Shown piece by piece: positions 34,470 through 45,695 of a stretch of 64,000 nucleotides of DNA. How positions within the stretch are numbered: the stretch's first letter is position 1; each line of letters opens with the position of its first letter. The position numbers and the translations under genes are program-made. Below the pieces are notes generated by a model. That model was not told the DNA's origin. It saw only the letters and a list, made by a program, of their open reading frames with translations, and did no database searches. Location: contig NC_079210.1 in assembly GCF_026745355.1 (NCBI RefSeq), positions 4,838,784 to 4,902,783 on the forward strand, written 5' to 3'. The stretch is from Beta vulgaris subsp. vulgaris. Taxonomy: Eukaryota > Streptophyta > Magnoliopsida > Caryophyllales > Amaranthaceae.

Positions 34470-35580
34470 GACTGGAGTAGATGCGGATCTGTTGTTGAGA
34501 CTACGCATGGTATTCCATGTGCTGGTCATACCTTTTTCTCGTTGTAAGTAGAGCTCCTCCTATAGTGTCAGGAGGTTGATCCATTTTAGTGGACACTAGC
34601 CATTAGTGATGGGGTAGATACGGCTAAGATATTATCGAAGTGCGAGCAGGACCGTATTTCTTCCAATCATTAGTGACCGAGGTACAGGCTAGGGATCACG
34701 CGGTCATGAGTTCTGTTTGTCGCTCCACCCCGAACGCTCATCCTTTGAGGAGCCTCAAGTACACATGACGAGTAAAGGTCGTGGAAAGTTGAACAAAGGT
34801 ATGCGACTGGAAAAAAATGGGTGGGAGCACGTTATGGGTAAGTCTTCTGGGTCGTCTAAGGGTCGTGGCAAGTTATTTGGGTCGGTCAACATGTCATCAT
34901 CCTCTAATAAAGATACATTTATTTATATATTTTAATCGTTTGTTTCATATAATTGTTTTATTTGATTAACATGAATTATAATAACACTACAGGCTGGAGA
35001 TTTGATATGGAAAATTTTTCATACTTTCATAAACTTCCATTAGCCATCCAAGAATACATAGAAGGCTGGAATGATGTAGTTGCCGATGATAATTGTGGTT
35101 TTCGATGCATAGCTGATGATTTATATTCTGTCGAACACAATTGGGACCCTGTACGCCGATTAGTAGTGAGTGAGTTGTATCAAAATGGTGCTCAATTTCA
35201 TTGGGTTTATGGTTGTGACCTCAATGAGGCAACTAGACGTATTCGATGGGGAAGGTGTCGGTTGTCGTGAGGAACATTACATGGAGGCCATTGCAGACTT
35301 ATATCCCATTGTGAACCACTACAGGTACACGATCTTTTTTTCGCTCTTAATGGTCGTATTAATATGTCAGCTATAATTTTTCCACTTGATGTGGGGACAT
35401 GAACTCCCTACCACAAGGGAGTTGGCTATAGCTCATCTAAGGACGTACAAGTATTTCATCCGACTTCAACTTCATCAAGGAAATATGATCCCTATGATTC
35501 CTCCATGGTGATTTGAAGGTGCTTCTCCACCTGTTCGTCCTAAGGCAAGGCATTATTTAGCAAGGACCAAACATTGAGAT
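34470..35580 (+). pseudogene. MULE-OTU transposase 3' part (SWIM finger plus OTU-like domain), broken
   Basis: At 34483-34540 the frame reads CGSVVETTHGIPCAGHTFF, the SWIM-type zinc motif at the end of MULE/FAR1 transposases. After a linker (SSFEEPQVHMTSKGRGK and GWEHVM, as in such elements) an OTU-like cysteine protease domain follows: VVADDNCGFRCIADDLYS with the catalytic-box Cys (35086-35095), WDPVRRLVVSELYQNG, then in another frame EEHYMEAIADLYP and finally ELAIAHLRTYKYFIRLQLHQ near the position of the usual catalytic His. A frameshift near 35250 and further frame changes near 35330-35400 inactivate it. The order SWIM then OTU identifies an OTU-carrying MULE. The upstream transposase core is not present in readable form. 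Confidence 0.75.
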
Positions 35581-35589
35581 TCATCTACC

Positions 35590-38008
35590 TCAACAACTAC
35601 ATCTACCCCACAACTACTTCTTAGTTTTATCTCTTGCTAATTGTACTTACGAACTTATGAATTGATTGTGTTAATTAATGAACTTATGAACTGATTCTGT
35701 TAATTAATGAAAAGAAAATTAATTAAGTTTTCAAAACTAATTAAATTAATAATCTACAATCAAATGATATATCAAAACTAATTAAAAAGAAGTGACGTGT
35801 TTAGGTTTTTCAGAGTTTTTACGGTGCTTTAGACGCTTTTGGATGAAAGGTTTAGTCATAGTCACGGCCATTAGCGCACTTTTAGGCTTTAGTTGAAGTT
35901 TTAGTATTTAAGGTGTAAGATAGTGTAAAGATGCGATATTTTGAGCCTTTGGAGGTCATGTTATTGTTGGGTGTGAGTGTTTGGAGTTGTTGGGAGCCTT
36001 GGGTATGTAGAGTCACTTTGAGCATCATCAGCATCTGCACAGGCACCTTAGCATTATTGGCAAGCATCGACAGCATCATCATCCTCGCTAGCCAAGTATC
36101 GAGCAAGGTCAAGGAAAACCCAGGTCGCACCTCGCGAACTGTATCACACCTCGCACCTGGGAGTTTCTTCCTTTTCGTGGCAGAAGCAACATACAAGGTG
36201 CTAGTCAACGCGCATCTCGCAGCGCTGGAGTTCACACCTCGCGACCCCTGACGCTAATGCACCTACCCGGTCCCTATGCCGTCCGCCGGGGATGATCAGC
36301 CCGCCCAAGCTTCCCCTATGTTCCCCCCGGTTGCTTGAAGCACAAAAGTTACTGCATGGTTGCAATTTTAAACAAGCCCGCCAGGGGAAGTGGTCAGGCC
36401 CACCACGTGCCTCACCCGGGCCTAGTCTCAGCTCGTTCGATGAAAATTTATCGGGGCTTGTACCAGCCCGCCAGTTTTCTATTTTTCTTTCAGTGTTATA
36501 TTATCCAAACAAAACAAAGTTTACTTTCAAGGTAAATGTGCAAGTAATAAGTCGAAATCATTACTCAATAGATATCCAATTACTCATGTCATGTATAATA
36601 TTTTAGAACGTTGTTGTCATTTTAGTGGTTGTATGATAAATTAAAAGGAATGTATTTTTGTAAAAGTTGTTACGTAATTAAGAATATTGATGGTTAGAGG
36701 TACAACTTTAAAATTAGGAAGAATTAAGTAAAACAATGGAAAGGAATGGGGTTTTGTAGAAGTCGTTTTTTTCACATGTATGAATTCAATTTATTACAAA
36801 TTCTTTAAACCTATATCATTACTTATCACAACTTATTAGACTCAATTTATAGAAAGTTAAAACTGATTAGAAGATTACTCTACAAAATTCTAACCATAAT
36901 ATTTTTGGCGATCTTGCTAACGGATGTCCCGTGGCGTTAGAAAGAAACTTATTTCAATAAAAAAAAAAGTCATTTAAAAAAATCACATTTAGAAAATAAT
37001 ATATAAATACAGGTTCCTTATCCAGCGCTCTGGAGCACCCTTTAGCATTTGCCTATTTTAACTCTAAACTCAACTCATTTGAAGTTATTTGAATGTATTG
37101 TAAATCTGAATGGAACTTGTTAATTATATTGGAACTTGTTAATTCTATCGGAACTTGTTAATTCTATTGGAACTTAACTTACCTAATTAAAAATACATAT
37201 TAATTTTGAACTTAACTTATGTTATTATATCAGTCTTAAACTTAACTTACCCCACTTACCTTTATTCAAATAATCTCTATTGTATAAGGGAAAGACAAAG
37301 CTATAATGTTTTCCTTATAAATTTACTTAACTGCCCATTAGTTTATCAACTACTACCACAATTAAAAGGGAAAAACAAAGTCAAACTCAAATATAGCATT
37401 AAAAAATTAACTTAAATGTTGAAGGCAATCAAGTTATAATTGAGCTACCAAAAAAAGAAACATTGACTATAAGATTTGGTACATTTATGCCGAAAAAAAT
37501 ACAAAGAAATATTACATCAATCAAATATCTTATCAATCAATTCACAAACACAATCAAGTATTACATCAAAAGGAAAAATTCAATCAATTAACAAAGAGAA
37601 ATTATTTATTTAACACAAAAGACTATGTTAATACAACATAAGAAATTCTAAATAAATAAAGTTAAAATTATTTTATCTTTTATCAAGTTTAATTTCAAAA
37701 ACCTAAAAGAAAGAATAAGTAAAAAACTAAAATAAAAGAACAGTTAATTGATAGAGACTTAACCTACAAAATCTAGCAAAAAAAAGGTATAAAGTTCCAA
37801 TTTTTACCCCTAATTATGCTTAAAAAGACTAGAATTTATGTTTGAAAAAAACAATCAAGTAATTTGCTAATTGATTTATAGACGATGAGCTTAGAGCTTA
37901 ATATGCATAAAATTCCCTACCTAAGGGCCAAGAATATCACTATAAAAATAGTACAACGAGCACCAAGGAAAAGATCTACTACCATCTTATTCATGCATAG
38001 CAATGAAT
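35590..38008. other. Long non-coding stretch
   Basis: At 36240-36480 the sequence is GC-richer (CCCGGTCCC, GCCCGCC words), with no frame of note. The rest is AT-rich; 37080-37260 repeats 'GGAACTTGTTAATT' three or four times. No gene, RNA or complete element was identified. Confidence 0.35.
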
Positions 38009-38155
38009 TGTGTAACAAGAAAATATCTAAACAAACATATTCAAAATATTTTGTCAAGAATGGGATTCATGCGTAGATATGAAATACAGAAATGTGTAAC
38101 AAGAAAATATTTAAACAGTGCATATTCAAAACATTTTGTCAAGAATGGGATTCGA
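38009..38155. repeat. 84-bp partial tandem duplication including the tRNA 3' end
   Basis: 'TGTGTAACAAGAAAATAT' to 'TTTTGTCAAGAATGGGATTC' occurs at 38009-38068 and again at 38093-38152, offset by 84 bp. The first copy stops within the T arm of the tRNA, giving a dead tRNA fragment of about 16 nt. Confidence 0.8.
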
Positions 38156-38217
38156 ACCCATGCCCTTTCGGACCAGTACCTGAAACTGGCGCCTTAGACC
38201 AACTCGGCCATCTTGAC
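38137..38217 (-). tRNA. tRNA-Leu (anticodon CAG)
   Basis: The minus strand folds into a complete tRNA. A 7-bp acceptor stem (GTCAAGA with TCTTGAC) is followed by D arm GCCGAGTTGGTCTAAGGC, anticodon stem CCAGT/ACTGG with loop TTCAGGT (anticodon CAG), a long variable arm typical of Leu, and a T arm with the B box GGTTCGAATCC. The discriminator base is A. There is no intron. A T4 pol III terminator lies just downstream on that strand. The gene decodes CUG leucine codons. The 16-nt duplicate of its 3' end downstream is a non-functional by-product of a tandem duplication. Confidence 0.95.
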
Positions 38218-38920
38218 TTCTTATTTATGTTTGGTTAAATTATAAAATGTTATTTACCTGCTCCGGATTCGAATTTATTTACCGCCAAAAAGAAGTTAGT
38301 TCACTTAGCCATCACGAACTCCTTTTTGTGATAGCATGTGAAAGATATTTAGGGTAAAGGTTAAGGAAAAGTTTTGGCTGAGACGCATTTCTAACAAATT
38401 ATTATAGTAATTAAGACGAGTTTTAGTTTATAATTAGTATTTTGGTCCAGGTGATGTCTCGGATCAGTAACAATTATCAAATATATTATTATTCATAAAT
38501 TTCATAATTGATTCTATTAGTTTTTTGTAATATATTGTCTAGTGTGAAAATAAAAAATGATCGTTATGGCATGATAAGTTGTTCAAAAAAATAACTTCCA
38601 AGTAATTGGGGATAAAATTACAATTTTAATGGAGTTTGGGTAAGAGAATACTATTACTTAATAAGAACATTAACATCAAAAAGCTTATCTACATGTTTTT
38701 ATAATTACATATAATTATAAGACTTTATTATGTTTTACCTTGAAACATTAATTATTGATTTTGTAATGGATTACTGATTAATCTCTCACATTTCATTTCA
38801 AAGTCATGTGTTCGAATCCTAGTAAATATACATTGTTAATATTTTTATTAAAATTATAAACATGTGTATTTGAAATTTTAAAAAAGTGTCACGTGACACC
38901 GTTCCTTTAATGGGAACGCC
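38218..38920. other. Non-coding stretch between tRNA and 4CL-like cassette
   Basis: It is AT-rich. A perfect 14-bp palindrome, GTGTCACGTGACAC, with a CACGTG G-box core lies at 38887-38900, just outside the cassette. No gene is seen. Confidence 0.4.
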
Positions 38921-38991
38921 TTTTAATATATTTATATAAAGTGAAACTATTGGGTCAGACCGTCTGACCCAATAGCTTTGGTCGGACAGGT

Positions 38992-39073
38992 TGGGCCCAC
39001 TAATTTTCTTCCGCGCGCGGGCTGGCTTTGTAATATTGCAATTCATACGCCATTGTCGTCTTCCTATAAACTC
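38992..39073 (+). promoter_or_regulatory. Captured 4CL-like promoter region
   Basis: TTGGGCCCAC (site II/TCP-like) lies at 38991-39000 and CTATAAACTC, a good TATA box, at about 39064-39073. The start codon at 39182 is about 110 bp further, with a CT-rich leader (CTCTCTCCTTCCTCC) typical of plant 5' UTRs. This suggests the fragment came from genomic DNA and not from cDNA. Confidence 0.5.
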
Positions 39074-39181
39074 TTCATAGAAACATCTCTTTCAAATTTC
39101 AATCCTCATAAAAAGAAATAAAGAATCAACCAAAGACATCCTTAAATTTTCTCTCTCCTTCCTCCTCAAATCTTTGCAACA

Positions 39182-39568
39182 ATGGAGCATTCTGGGTATG
39201 ACAGAAATGGCATTCACAGATCACTTATGCCAAGTTTAATTACACCCACAAATCCAAATCTTAATATGGTGTCATTTCTTTTCAGAAATATTTCTTCTTA
39301 CCCAGAAAAACCTGCTTTAATTGATTCTGATTCTGGAGAAATCTTGAATTTTTCTAAGTTAAATTCCATGGTTTCTAACCTTTCTTATGGATTAACCCAA
39401 CTGGGTATTCAAAAAGGACATGTTGTTCTTATTTTAGCTCCAAATTCTATGCAATACCCAGTAACTTTTCTGGGTGTTATTGCAACTGGTGCAATTGCAA
39501 CTACTGTCAATCCTATTTATACAGTTACTGAAATTAAGAAACAAGTTCTGGGTGTAGTAGAAGACTAA
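39182..39568 (+). pseudogene. 4-coumarate-CoA ligase-like 7 type acyl-CoA synthetase, N-terminal fragment
   Basis: The 128-residue frame begins MEHSGYDRNGIHRSL and continues FLFRNISSYPEKPALIDSDS, LTQLGIQKGHVVLILAPNS, and ATGAIATTVNPIYTVTEIKK. This is the N-terminal domain of plant 4CL-like 7 proteins (peroxisomal acyl-activating enzymes, usually about 540-550 residues). Similarity stops after about residue 122; the last residues (LGVVED) and stop are foreign. The AMP-binding P-loop motif, catalytic core and C-terminal domain are absent, so the product, if made, cannot be an active ligase. The open frame and intact promoter suggest a fairly recent capture or truncation. An exon 1 whose remaining exons lie far away is unlikely because no donor site follows the lost similarity. 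Confidence 0.85.
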
Positions 39569-39613
39569 AAGGTAAAAGACGCAGAAAAGAGCAAACTGTC
39601 CCATTTATTCTTT

Positions 39614-40070
39614 CAGTTGCTATTTTCCATTTTCAATTAGACTATTTTTCATTTTCAGTTGGACTTTCTTTTCTTTCAGTTGGACTTTCTTTTCTTTCAG
39701 TTGGACTTTGTTTTGTTTCAGTTGGACTTTCTTTTCTTTCAGTTGGACTTTCTTTTCTTTCAGTTAGACTTTCTTTTCTTTCAGTTGGACTTTCTTTTCT
39801 TTCAGTTGGACCAACTGAAAGAAATAATGGGCCAACTGAAAGAAATAATGGGACTAACTGAAACAAAATGAAGACTACCTGAAGAAAAATGTAGACTATC
39901 TGAAAAAGAATAAAGACCAACTGAAACCCAAGTAAGTCTAACTGAAGCACAAAAATCCACTGAAAAACAAAAAAGACTAACTGAAAACAAAATAAAGACT
40001 ACCTGAAAAAAATTTGGAACCACCTGAAAAAAAAATGAAGACTAACTGAAAAAAAATTGGAACCACCTGA
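39614..40070. repeat. Exact 21-bp minisatellite followed by its inverted counterpart
   Basis: CAGTTGGACTTTCTTTT-type units start at 39656, 39677, 39698, 39719, 39740, 39761, 39782 and 39803, a strict 21-bp period. The array then flips around CAGTTGGACCAACTG (39803-39817). The complement (GGACCAACTGAAAGAAA) continues with more divergence and insertions to about 40070. Each left unit reads as polypyrimidine tract plus CAG, like a plant 3' splice site. Because 21 is a multiple of three, both strands give apparent heptapeptide repeats (QLDFLFF; ESPTERK) that are not real genes. Confidence 0.9.
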
Positions 40071-40145
40071 AAGTCGTCCGACCAAGATTATGGTCGGACG
40101 AGTCCGACACAATACGTTCTCTTATATAAATTCGTATTTTATGAC

Positions 40146-40715
40146 AAGAACTACTCGGCCAACCTTTATCCTTTTACAGACTCTTAGCTTTTAACTTATT
40201 TACTTATGTTGGTCCGTGTATGCTTCAAGCAGACAAGCATGTACCCAAAAAGTGAAAATGGTTAGAAGTTCTTAATCCCTTCAACTTATGATATCAAATA
40301 TGGTATTTGGTTTAGTGGTTAATCCCCCAATTCCCAAGTATTAGATCTCAAACTCGTGGAGTCGTGGGTGAGGTGGGCTTTTTATGTTTGTTGAAAGGAC
40401 GAATAAATCACGAAATATATACCAACCATTACCCACCTATTGCAGTTTGTTCCTCTATCGTCAGCTTTGCTCTAACCTATTCTTATGTTATCAAAAAGAC
40501 AATAACAAAAAAAAAAAACAACTATAAACTCATACTCTCAAGTCTCACCTCAACAAACTCCTCGAGAGTACAAAAGTTTATAATGCTCTTTATCTCATCA
40601 ATCCTCATCAATTCTTATGGTACTTAGTAAATTTGCCCATTAAGTTTCCGAATTTCGAAAAATCAACAACCAACATCAAGCAGATAAAACTTGAATAATT
40701 CACCCAACACTAATA
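40146..40715. other. Non-coding stretch
   Basis: No gene or repeat recognised. It contains 'TTTGGTTTAGTGGTTAATCC' near 40305, of unknown meaning. Confidence 0.35.
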
Positions 40716-40971
40716 CTCCCTCCGTCCCATAATAAAGTGCCTACTTCATTTTTGGTAGGTCAAATTTTAAAATCTTTGACCGAATATTCTCATTTGTATA
40801 TATAAAAAAAACATATTCATGAAATCTTGTTAGATTTGTCTCAATGTGTAGTTTCATAATATCAACTTTTTATATTTTTTATTAATACGGAATTAAAATA
40901 TTAAAGGTCAAAGTTACGTCTTGGAGATCGTGTAAAAAAGAAATAAACACTATATTATGGGACGAAGGGGG
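40716..40971. mobile_element. Stowaway-type MITE
   Basis: The left end is CTCCCTCCGTCCCATAATA; the right end is its complement with two changes (TATTATGGGACGAAGGGGG). TA flanks both sides (40714-40715, 40972-40973). Length 256 bp; no coding capacity. Confidence 0.92.
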
Positions 40972-43900
40972 TATAATTTAATATAAGGTGCAATCACTGA
41001 ATAGATGTACTTATCTCCTCAACAAGCTCTATCATCAAATGCATCAAAAAGGACAAAACATCTTAGGCAAACCAAATTACTGTGATTTATTGTGCACTCA
41101 AAGGTCCCAAACTGATTTTATCACAGAAAAACTAATTATATTAGAGGGGGGGAAAACGACTGTATCATACAAAAACTGAATATATAAAAGGTAACTATAT
41201 CTTACAAAAACTAACTATATCAAAATGAAACTGACAATATCAAATAAAAACTTACTATATCATATGGTTTACGTCATACATTAAGTTATCGTGAACATGG
41301 TACATTCCTGTTTCAAAAATGAAGGTGTGAACCCAAAAATGCCGGTGTTCAGTAGACACTTAACTGAAATCACCAAAAAGACCATTTTGACAATTACAAA
41401 AACTCTTTCCAAATCATAACTAGTAAAGTGACAAGCAAAGGAAAAGAAAGATTAATCGAGAGAGAAGCTCGAATTCGCTCGATAGTATAAACTGATGTTT
41501 ACATTTTTCAAAACTTTAAACTATATAAAGCCCTGATACAAGTTGAACATCTTCCAATACAGTCTACAGAAAACTAAGAGAATGTTCAATGCTCGACTAC
41601 TAACACCAATTACATGCATGTAAACTAAAGTGTCACCGGTATTACTAATAAACAGTGAAAATATAAAATCCATTACATAGAGATCTCCTCAGCCAATGAG
41701 ATTAAGGGAGAGGACAACGATTAAAAAAATTAATCGAACTTGCTATCGTAGTAGCAGATTAAGTTTCAGCAACCATAGAAAGTTGTTACAGTAACTGATA
41801 TTCAGAAAAATATAAAAGAAGCTTATTCATGAGAACCCTAGTTGGGTTCCTTCAATTGTTCGACACTAGTAAATCAACAAGAAGCCCCGTACAATCCAAC
41901 GAAGGATGTAAAACGTACTTAACAAAGAACCCGCACTTTGTCATCGCTATTACAGCACAAAACAAAATATATAGAGAACAAAAAGGAAGAGAAAAATGAT
42001 GGATGGAAAATTGGAAGAAGAAAAGAAAATAAAAGGGGCTAGCCTATCCTTTACCATGTATCACGACACCTCCCGGAGATGCACGATACAATTCGACTAT
42101 ATCCCGCAATCTGATTTTACACCTCACTCAAAACCCTAGAATGATGACTCAAAAAAACTCAAGCCAGAAAAACAAAAATCCCTTACAACTTACCTATGAC
42201 TACGTAATCTTCAAGACAGGCACTCCAGTCAGTTCTATGTAACCAATTAACTTTTCATAGTTTTAACTGGACTATATCAGTCACCTTTCATCTGCTTTGC
42301 CCAGATTGCTCCATCTACAATATTTTCCTGATAAAAACAGCCTTCTAGCTAGGAAGTCCTGTCAACGAAGAAGAAAACATAATAAGACGCAACTTCAAGG
42401 TACAAAACAAATTCAATATGGAGCACACTCCTTTCTGGAATCAAATCACACAAGATCAAAGCCCTTTAAAACAATTCCAAATCAAACAAAAGTAGTTCAT
42501 AGGCAATTTTGAAATGGGAGCAAAGGAGATCGTAAACGACATAATCTCACAAAGAAAATCCAACATGCTGCACAAATGCACAGACTTGCAAGATTCTTGA
42601 GCATCCCAATAATAATAGGAAAAAGGACCTAAGGTACTTGCTTACAGATATGTATATATGCAACAAAAGTAACTAGCATCGATTCGAATCATACCAAGTG
42701 CAGAGCCAGGAATATGGAAAAACAGGTTCAAAAGTTAGATAAATATAGACTTCAGAAAAAAAATACTACATAATGGATCATTAACATATAATAATAAATC
42801 CAAAATATAAAAGAGTTTATATGACATTTTGTAATTGATAATTCCGAAGAAGCTGATATTTATATTTCTAGAATTATCTCAAGGTCAACAAAACAAAGAC
42901 TAAAAACCATTGTTGGACTAAATAAAATCTTGAAGAAAATAAGCATCAAAATTTTCAGGTCCAAACCCTTTTCAATGAAGTCCTATTTCTGTCCCAGTAC
43001 TCATCTAATGGTTAATATAACAAACAAAAAGGATGATAAGAAATTCTATACAAAAAGAGTTATTTAAATTTATTGTTTAAATATTTGAAAGTACAAAATA
43101 AAATATCAGACTTTTTAAATGAGAAAAAGTAAATAGATATAAATAGAGAGTTAACAGAAAAGGTATGAAAAAAAGTTTCAACATTCATGATGAAGCTTGT
43201 TGCCAGTTCCCCCCCCCCCCCCCCTCTCTTCCTGTGAATACCACAGATCCAAGCGGGCAACAAAGGCCAAAAGCCTATAGAACCAGAAGCAGTGAGTTTA
43301 AGACAGTGATCAAAGCCGAAGACAAACACCAAACCTTATTTTTAATTTCGTATGCACTTTATGCGTTGAACTCACTTCATTTTCCTTCTCCAAGTGAGTT
43401 CACGTTTCCAATTTTTCCCATATCTCAGGCAGATAATGGACATCTAATGCGAAATATAACACAGGTTCAGATGACCCCAAACCTTGAAGGTGGGTCCCCC
43501 ACTACGGCCCACCCTTCCCCCAATCTCCCCCAAAATACAAGTCAAGTGTTTATAAACGTGGCAGCTATATGTGCACAGCTCGTTAGCATGTGTTAAATCA
43601 TATAACTAGTAACTTATATGTTGTAACTAAACATTCCATTTTATCAATTCCTGATAAGGTGATAGTTTGCATTGCTAAAATTAAAAGAAAGATCTTCCAG
43701 CTGGTACTCTGTATAAGGCTATAAGCAGTAAAAATCTAGATTCATAGGAGCATGTTTCAGGGACCAAGAAAAAAATAGCCAAGTCATAACTGACTACTTC
43801 AGCAGTAATAAGCTCTTCATATTCAGCTAGCAGATACATGCTATGTAACCTCAAAAGCATGCATTTTTATACCAACGATGCAGCATGACTTTAGTAATTT

Positions 43901-44636
43901 TGTAAATCCAGCAACGGAAGGTACAAAACTATATCGAGTGTTCCACAAAGTTGTCTATGAACCACTTGACTAAGACACTCAGTTTATTAGTGCCAGCAAT
44001 ATAAAATCCAATGTTCCCAAAGCTCAAGAATAAATCCAGAAAAGTAAATAAAATTTCCAGGGTTTCACTGTTCCACATTCAGCAATGTAAGTGTTCTATC
44101 AGCTGCTGCTATATGGACCACAAAATATTTTGCTATGATAAAAGGCAATATCCACCTTATTAACAGATAAAACTGAACTCTATTATGGCAGAAAATACCA
44201 GCTGAAACTTTCTGAATCCATCCACAAACCTGACACACATGATAACCTTCTTTTCAATCCACAATTGAAAAGAGGAAGGAGCTTTATCATCAGACTCACA
44301 ATCAGGCCACTCTTTGGTGACAACCATTGAAGAAGAAACAAACTCTAGCTGAAAAACTATGTTGCTCAGACTCTTTATTTAATCTCAAGTATTCATGTTG
44401 CAACCTTCACACCCGTATCTGACAGAGTAATTAAATCTGAAAAACATAACTGAAAACTTGTCCTAAGTTTTTTAAGAGCGAATATCTTCTCAAAACTCTC
44501 TAATTCTTACCTCCAAATGAGTTAGACCAAAAATATTATCATTGTATATATACATATGTGTATATATATATTTATGTATATATATATGTATACATACATA
44601 TAGATATACATACATACACTTACATATATATACATA
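40972..44636. other. Non-coding stretch, possibly the last intron and 3' UTR of the RRM gene
   Basis: No protein-coding gene is visible on either strand. Repeats include 'ACTATATCA.A' words at 41165-41265 and a 16-base C run at 43209-43224. A minus-strand segment at 41690-42110 looks exon-like (see next entry). Confidence 0.35.
41690..42110 (-). other. Candidate terminal exon/3' UTR of the RRM gene
   Basis: Minus-strand AAAATCAG then ATTGCGGG at 42110 could be a splice acceptor. Joined to the donor at 48755 it would add only four codons (DCGI) and a stop. The following 400 bp are GC-richer than their surroundings, then T-rich like a plant 3' UTR. The intron would be 6.6 kb and contain several MITEs. 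Family members typically end in '..RGIAA', which this does not reproduce, so the call is tentative. Confidence 0.2.
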
Positions 44637-45043
44637 GGGTTGGGTTCCACTGAGAACCCTCTTATGGTGAAAACCGTGAGAACAACTAAAAAAAGCAAAA
44701 ACTTCATAAAATGAGAAAAAAAAAAAACAAAAAAAAAAAATGGGCAAAAACATAAAATGAGTAGAAAACATAAAATGAGCAAAAACGTAAAATGGGAAAT
44801 AATGCAAAATGAGAAAAAAGTAAAATGAGCATAAAAAGTTAAATGAGAAAAAACGTAAAATGAGCAATACATAAAATGAGCAAAAACGTTGTAAAATGAG
44901 CGAAAAATGTGAAATGAGCAAAAACATAAAATAAGCAAAACATTAAATAAGGAAAAAAAATTGTGAAATGAGCAAAATCTTTGTGAAATGAGGAAAAATG
45001 AATGGTTCTCACCATAAGAGTGGTTCTCATATGAACTTAAACC
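44637..45043. mobile_element. TA-targeting MITE A with AAAATGAGCAAAAA interior
   Basis: The left end GGGTTGGGTTCCACTGAGAA and the reversed right end GGTTTAAGTTCATATGAGAA pair imperfectly, continuing through CTCTTATGGTGA.AACC. TA stands on both sides. The inside is an A-rich repeat of AAAATGAGCAAAAA with period 14-20. It inserted at the edge of a TA microsatellite (44540-44636). Confidence 0.75.
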
Positions 45044-45045
45044 TA

Positions 45046-45355
45046 CATAAAGGCAAGATCACATGAGAATGTCTCCTTACATGATAAATGAGAATGAATC
45101 TTAACCACACGATTGGATTAGAGTTACAACACTTGTTCATTAGAGTTATACCCCGAAAAAATTTCGAGCCCCCAATAAAAAATTCTAATATTTTTTTTAG
45201 GGAGTTACATCATTTTTTCATTAGAGTTGCATCACTTGTTCATTAGAGTTATAGTGCGTAAAATCCATTCTTATTTCTCATGTAAGTATACGTCGTAAAA
45301 TTCATTCTCATTTCTCATGTAAGTATACGATCTCATATGAATTCACTTATATATA
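45046..45355. mobile_element. TA-targeting MITE B
   Basis: It lies directly between A and C. Its ends share TCACATGAGA...CTTACATGA.AAATGAGAATGA in inverted order with the right side (CATATGAGATCG, CTTACATGAGAAATGAGAATGA). 'TTCATTAGAGTT' is repeated inside. It has the same style as its neighbours but a different interior. Confidence 0.6.
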
Positions 45356-45357
45356 TA

Positions 45358-45695
45358 GGAATAAAATCACGTGAAAACCACTCCTTATACTGAAAACTGC
45401 AACATAAAATGAGCAAAAAGTCTCTGAAAATGAGCAAAAAGATAAAATGAACAAAAATTTCTTAAATGAGCAAAAAAACATAAGATGAACAAAAATTTCT
45501 TAAATGAGCAAAAAAACATAAGATGAGCAAAAACTTGTAAAATGAGCAAAATTTTATAAAATGAGCAAAAATTTTGTAAAATGAGCGAAAGTTTGCTAAA
45601 ATGAGCAAAAGTTTCTTAAAATGAGCAAAAAACTGCAAAATGAGCAAAAAGGTCGGTTTTCAGTTTTCAGCTTAAAATTAGTTTTCAGTGGATCC
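45358..45695. mobile_element. TA-targeting MITE C with AAAATGAGCAAAA interior
   Basis: The left end GGAATAAAATCACGTGAAAA and the reversed right end GGATCCACTGAAAAC pair loosely; both are followed by CTGAAAAC motifs. TA on both sides, with a (TA)12 run at 45696-45719. The interior again consists of AAAATGAGCAAAA(A)(T) units, as in MITE A, so the two are related. Confidence 0.7.

Larger units (their letters stand above)
38921..40145. mobile_element. Palindrome-ended cassette carrying a 4CL-like promoter and first exon
   Basis: The left arm (38921-38990) and right arm (40075-40145) are imperfect inverted repeats of about 60 bp. They share TTTATATAA, ACTATTG/GTATTGTG and TTGGTCGGAC in the same inverted order. 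Each arm is also a palindrome: the left has 14-bp arms around one C (CTATTGGGTCAGAC...), the right has CGTCCGACCA/TGGTCGGACG. Inside lie a plant promoter, 5' leader, a truncated 4CL-like exon and an inverted minisatellite. This has the form of a gene-capturing (Pack-type) TIR element. No target duplication could be found, so mobility is inferred. Confidence 0.55.

Noticed and set aside
35882..36606. Overlapping frames near 36 kb
   Set aside because: No domain, both strands open, no splice or promoter context.
39642..40023. Frames with ESPTERK or QLDFLFF repeats
   Set aside because: The 21-bp period keeps frames open by chance of composition; both strands are open and no promoter belongs to them.
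44490..45647. Phe/Leu-rich frames on the minus strand
   Set aside because: They come from AAAATGAGCAAAA repeats in two MITEs.
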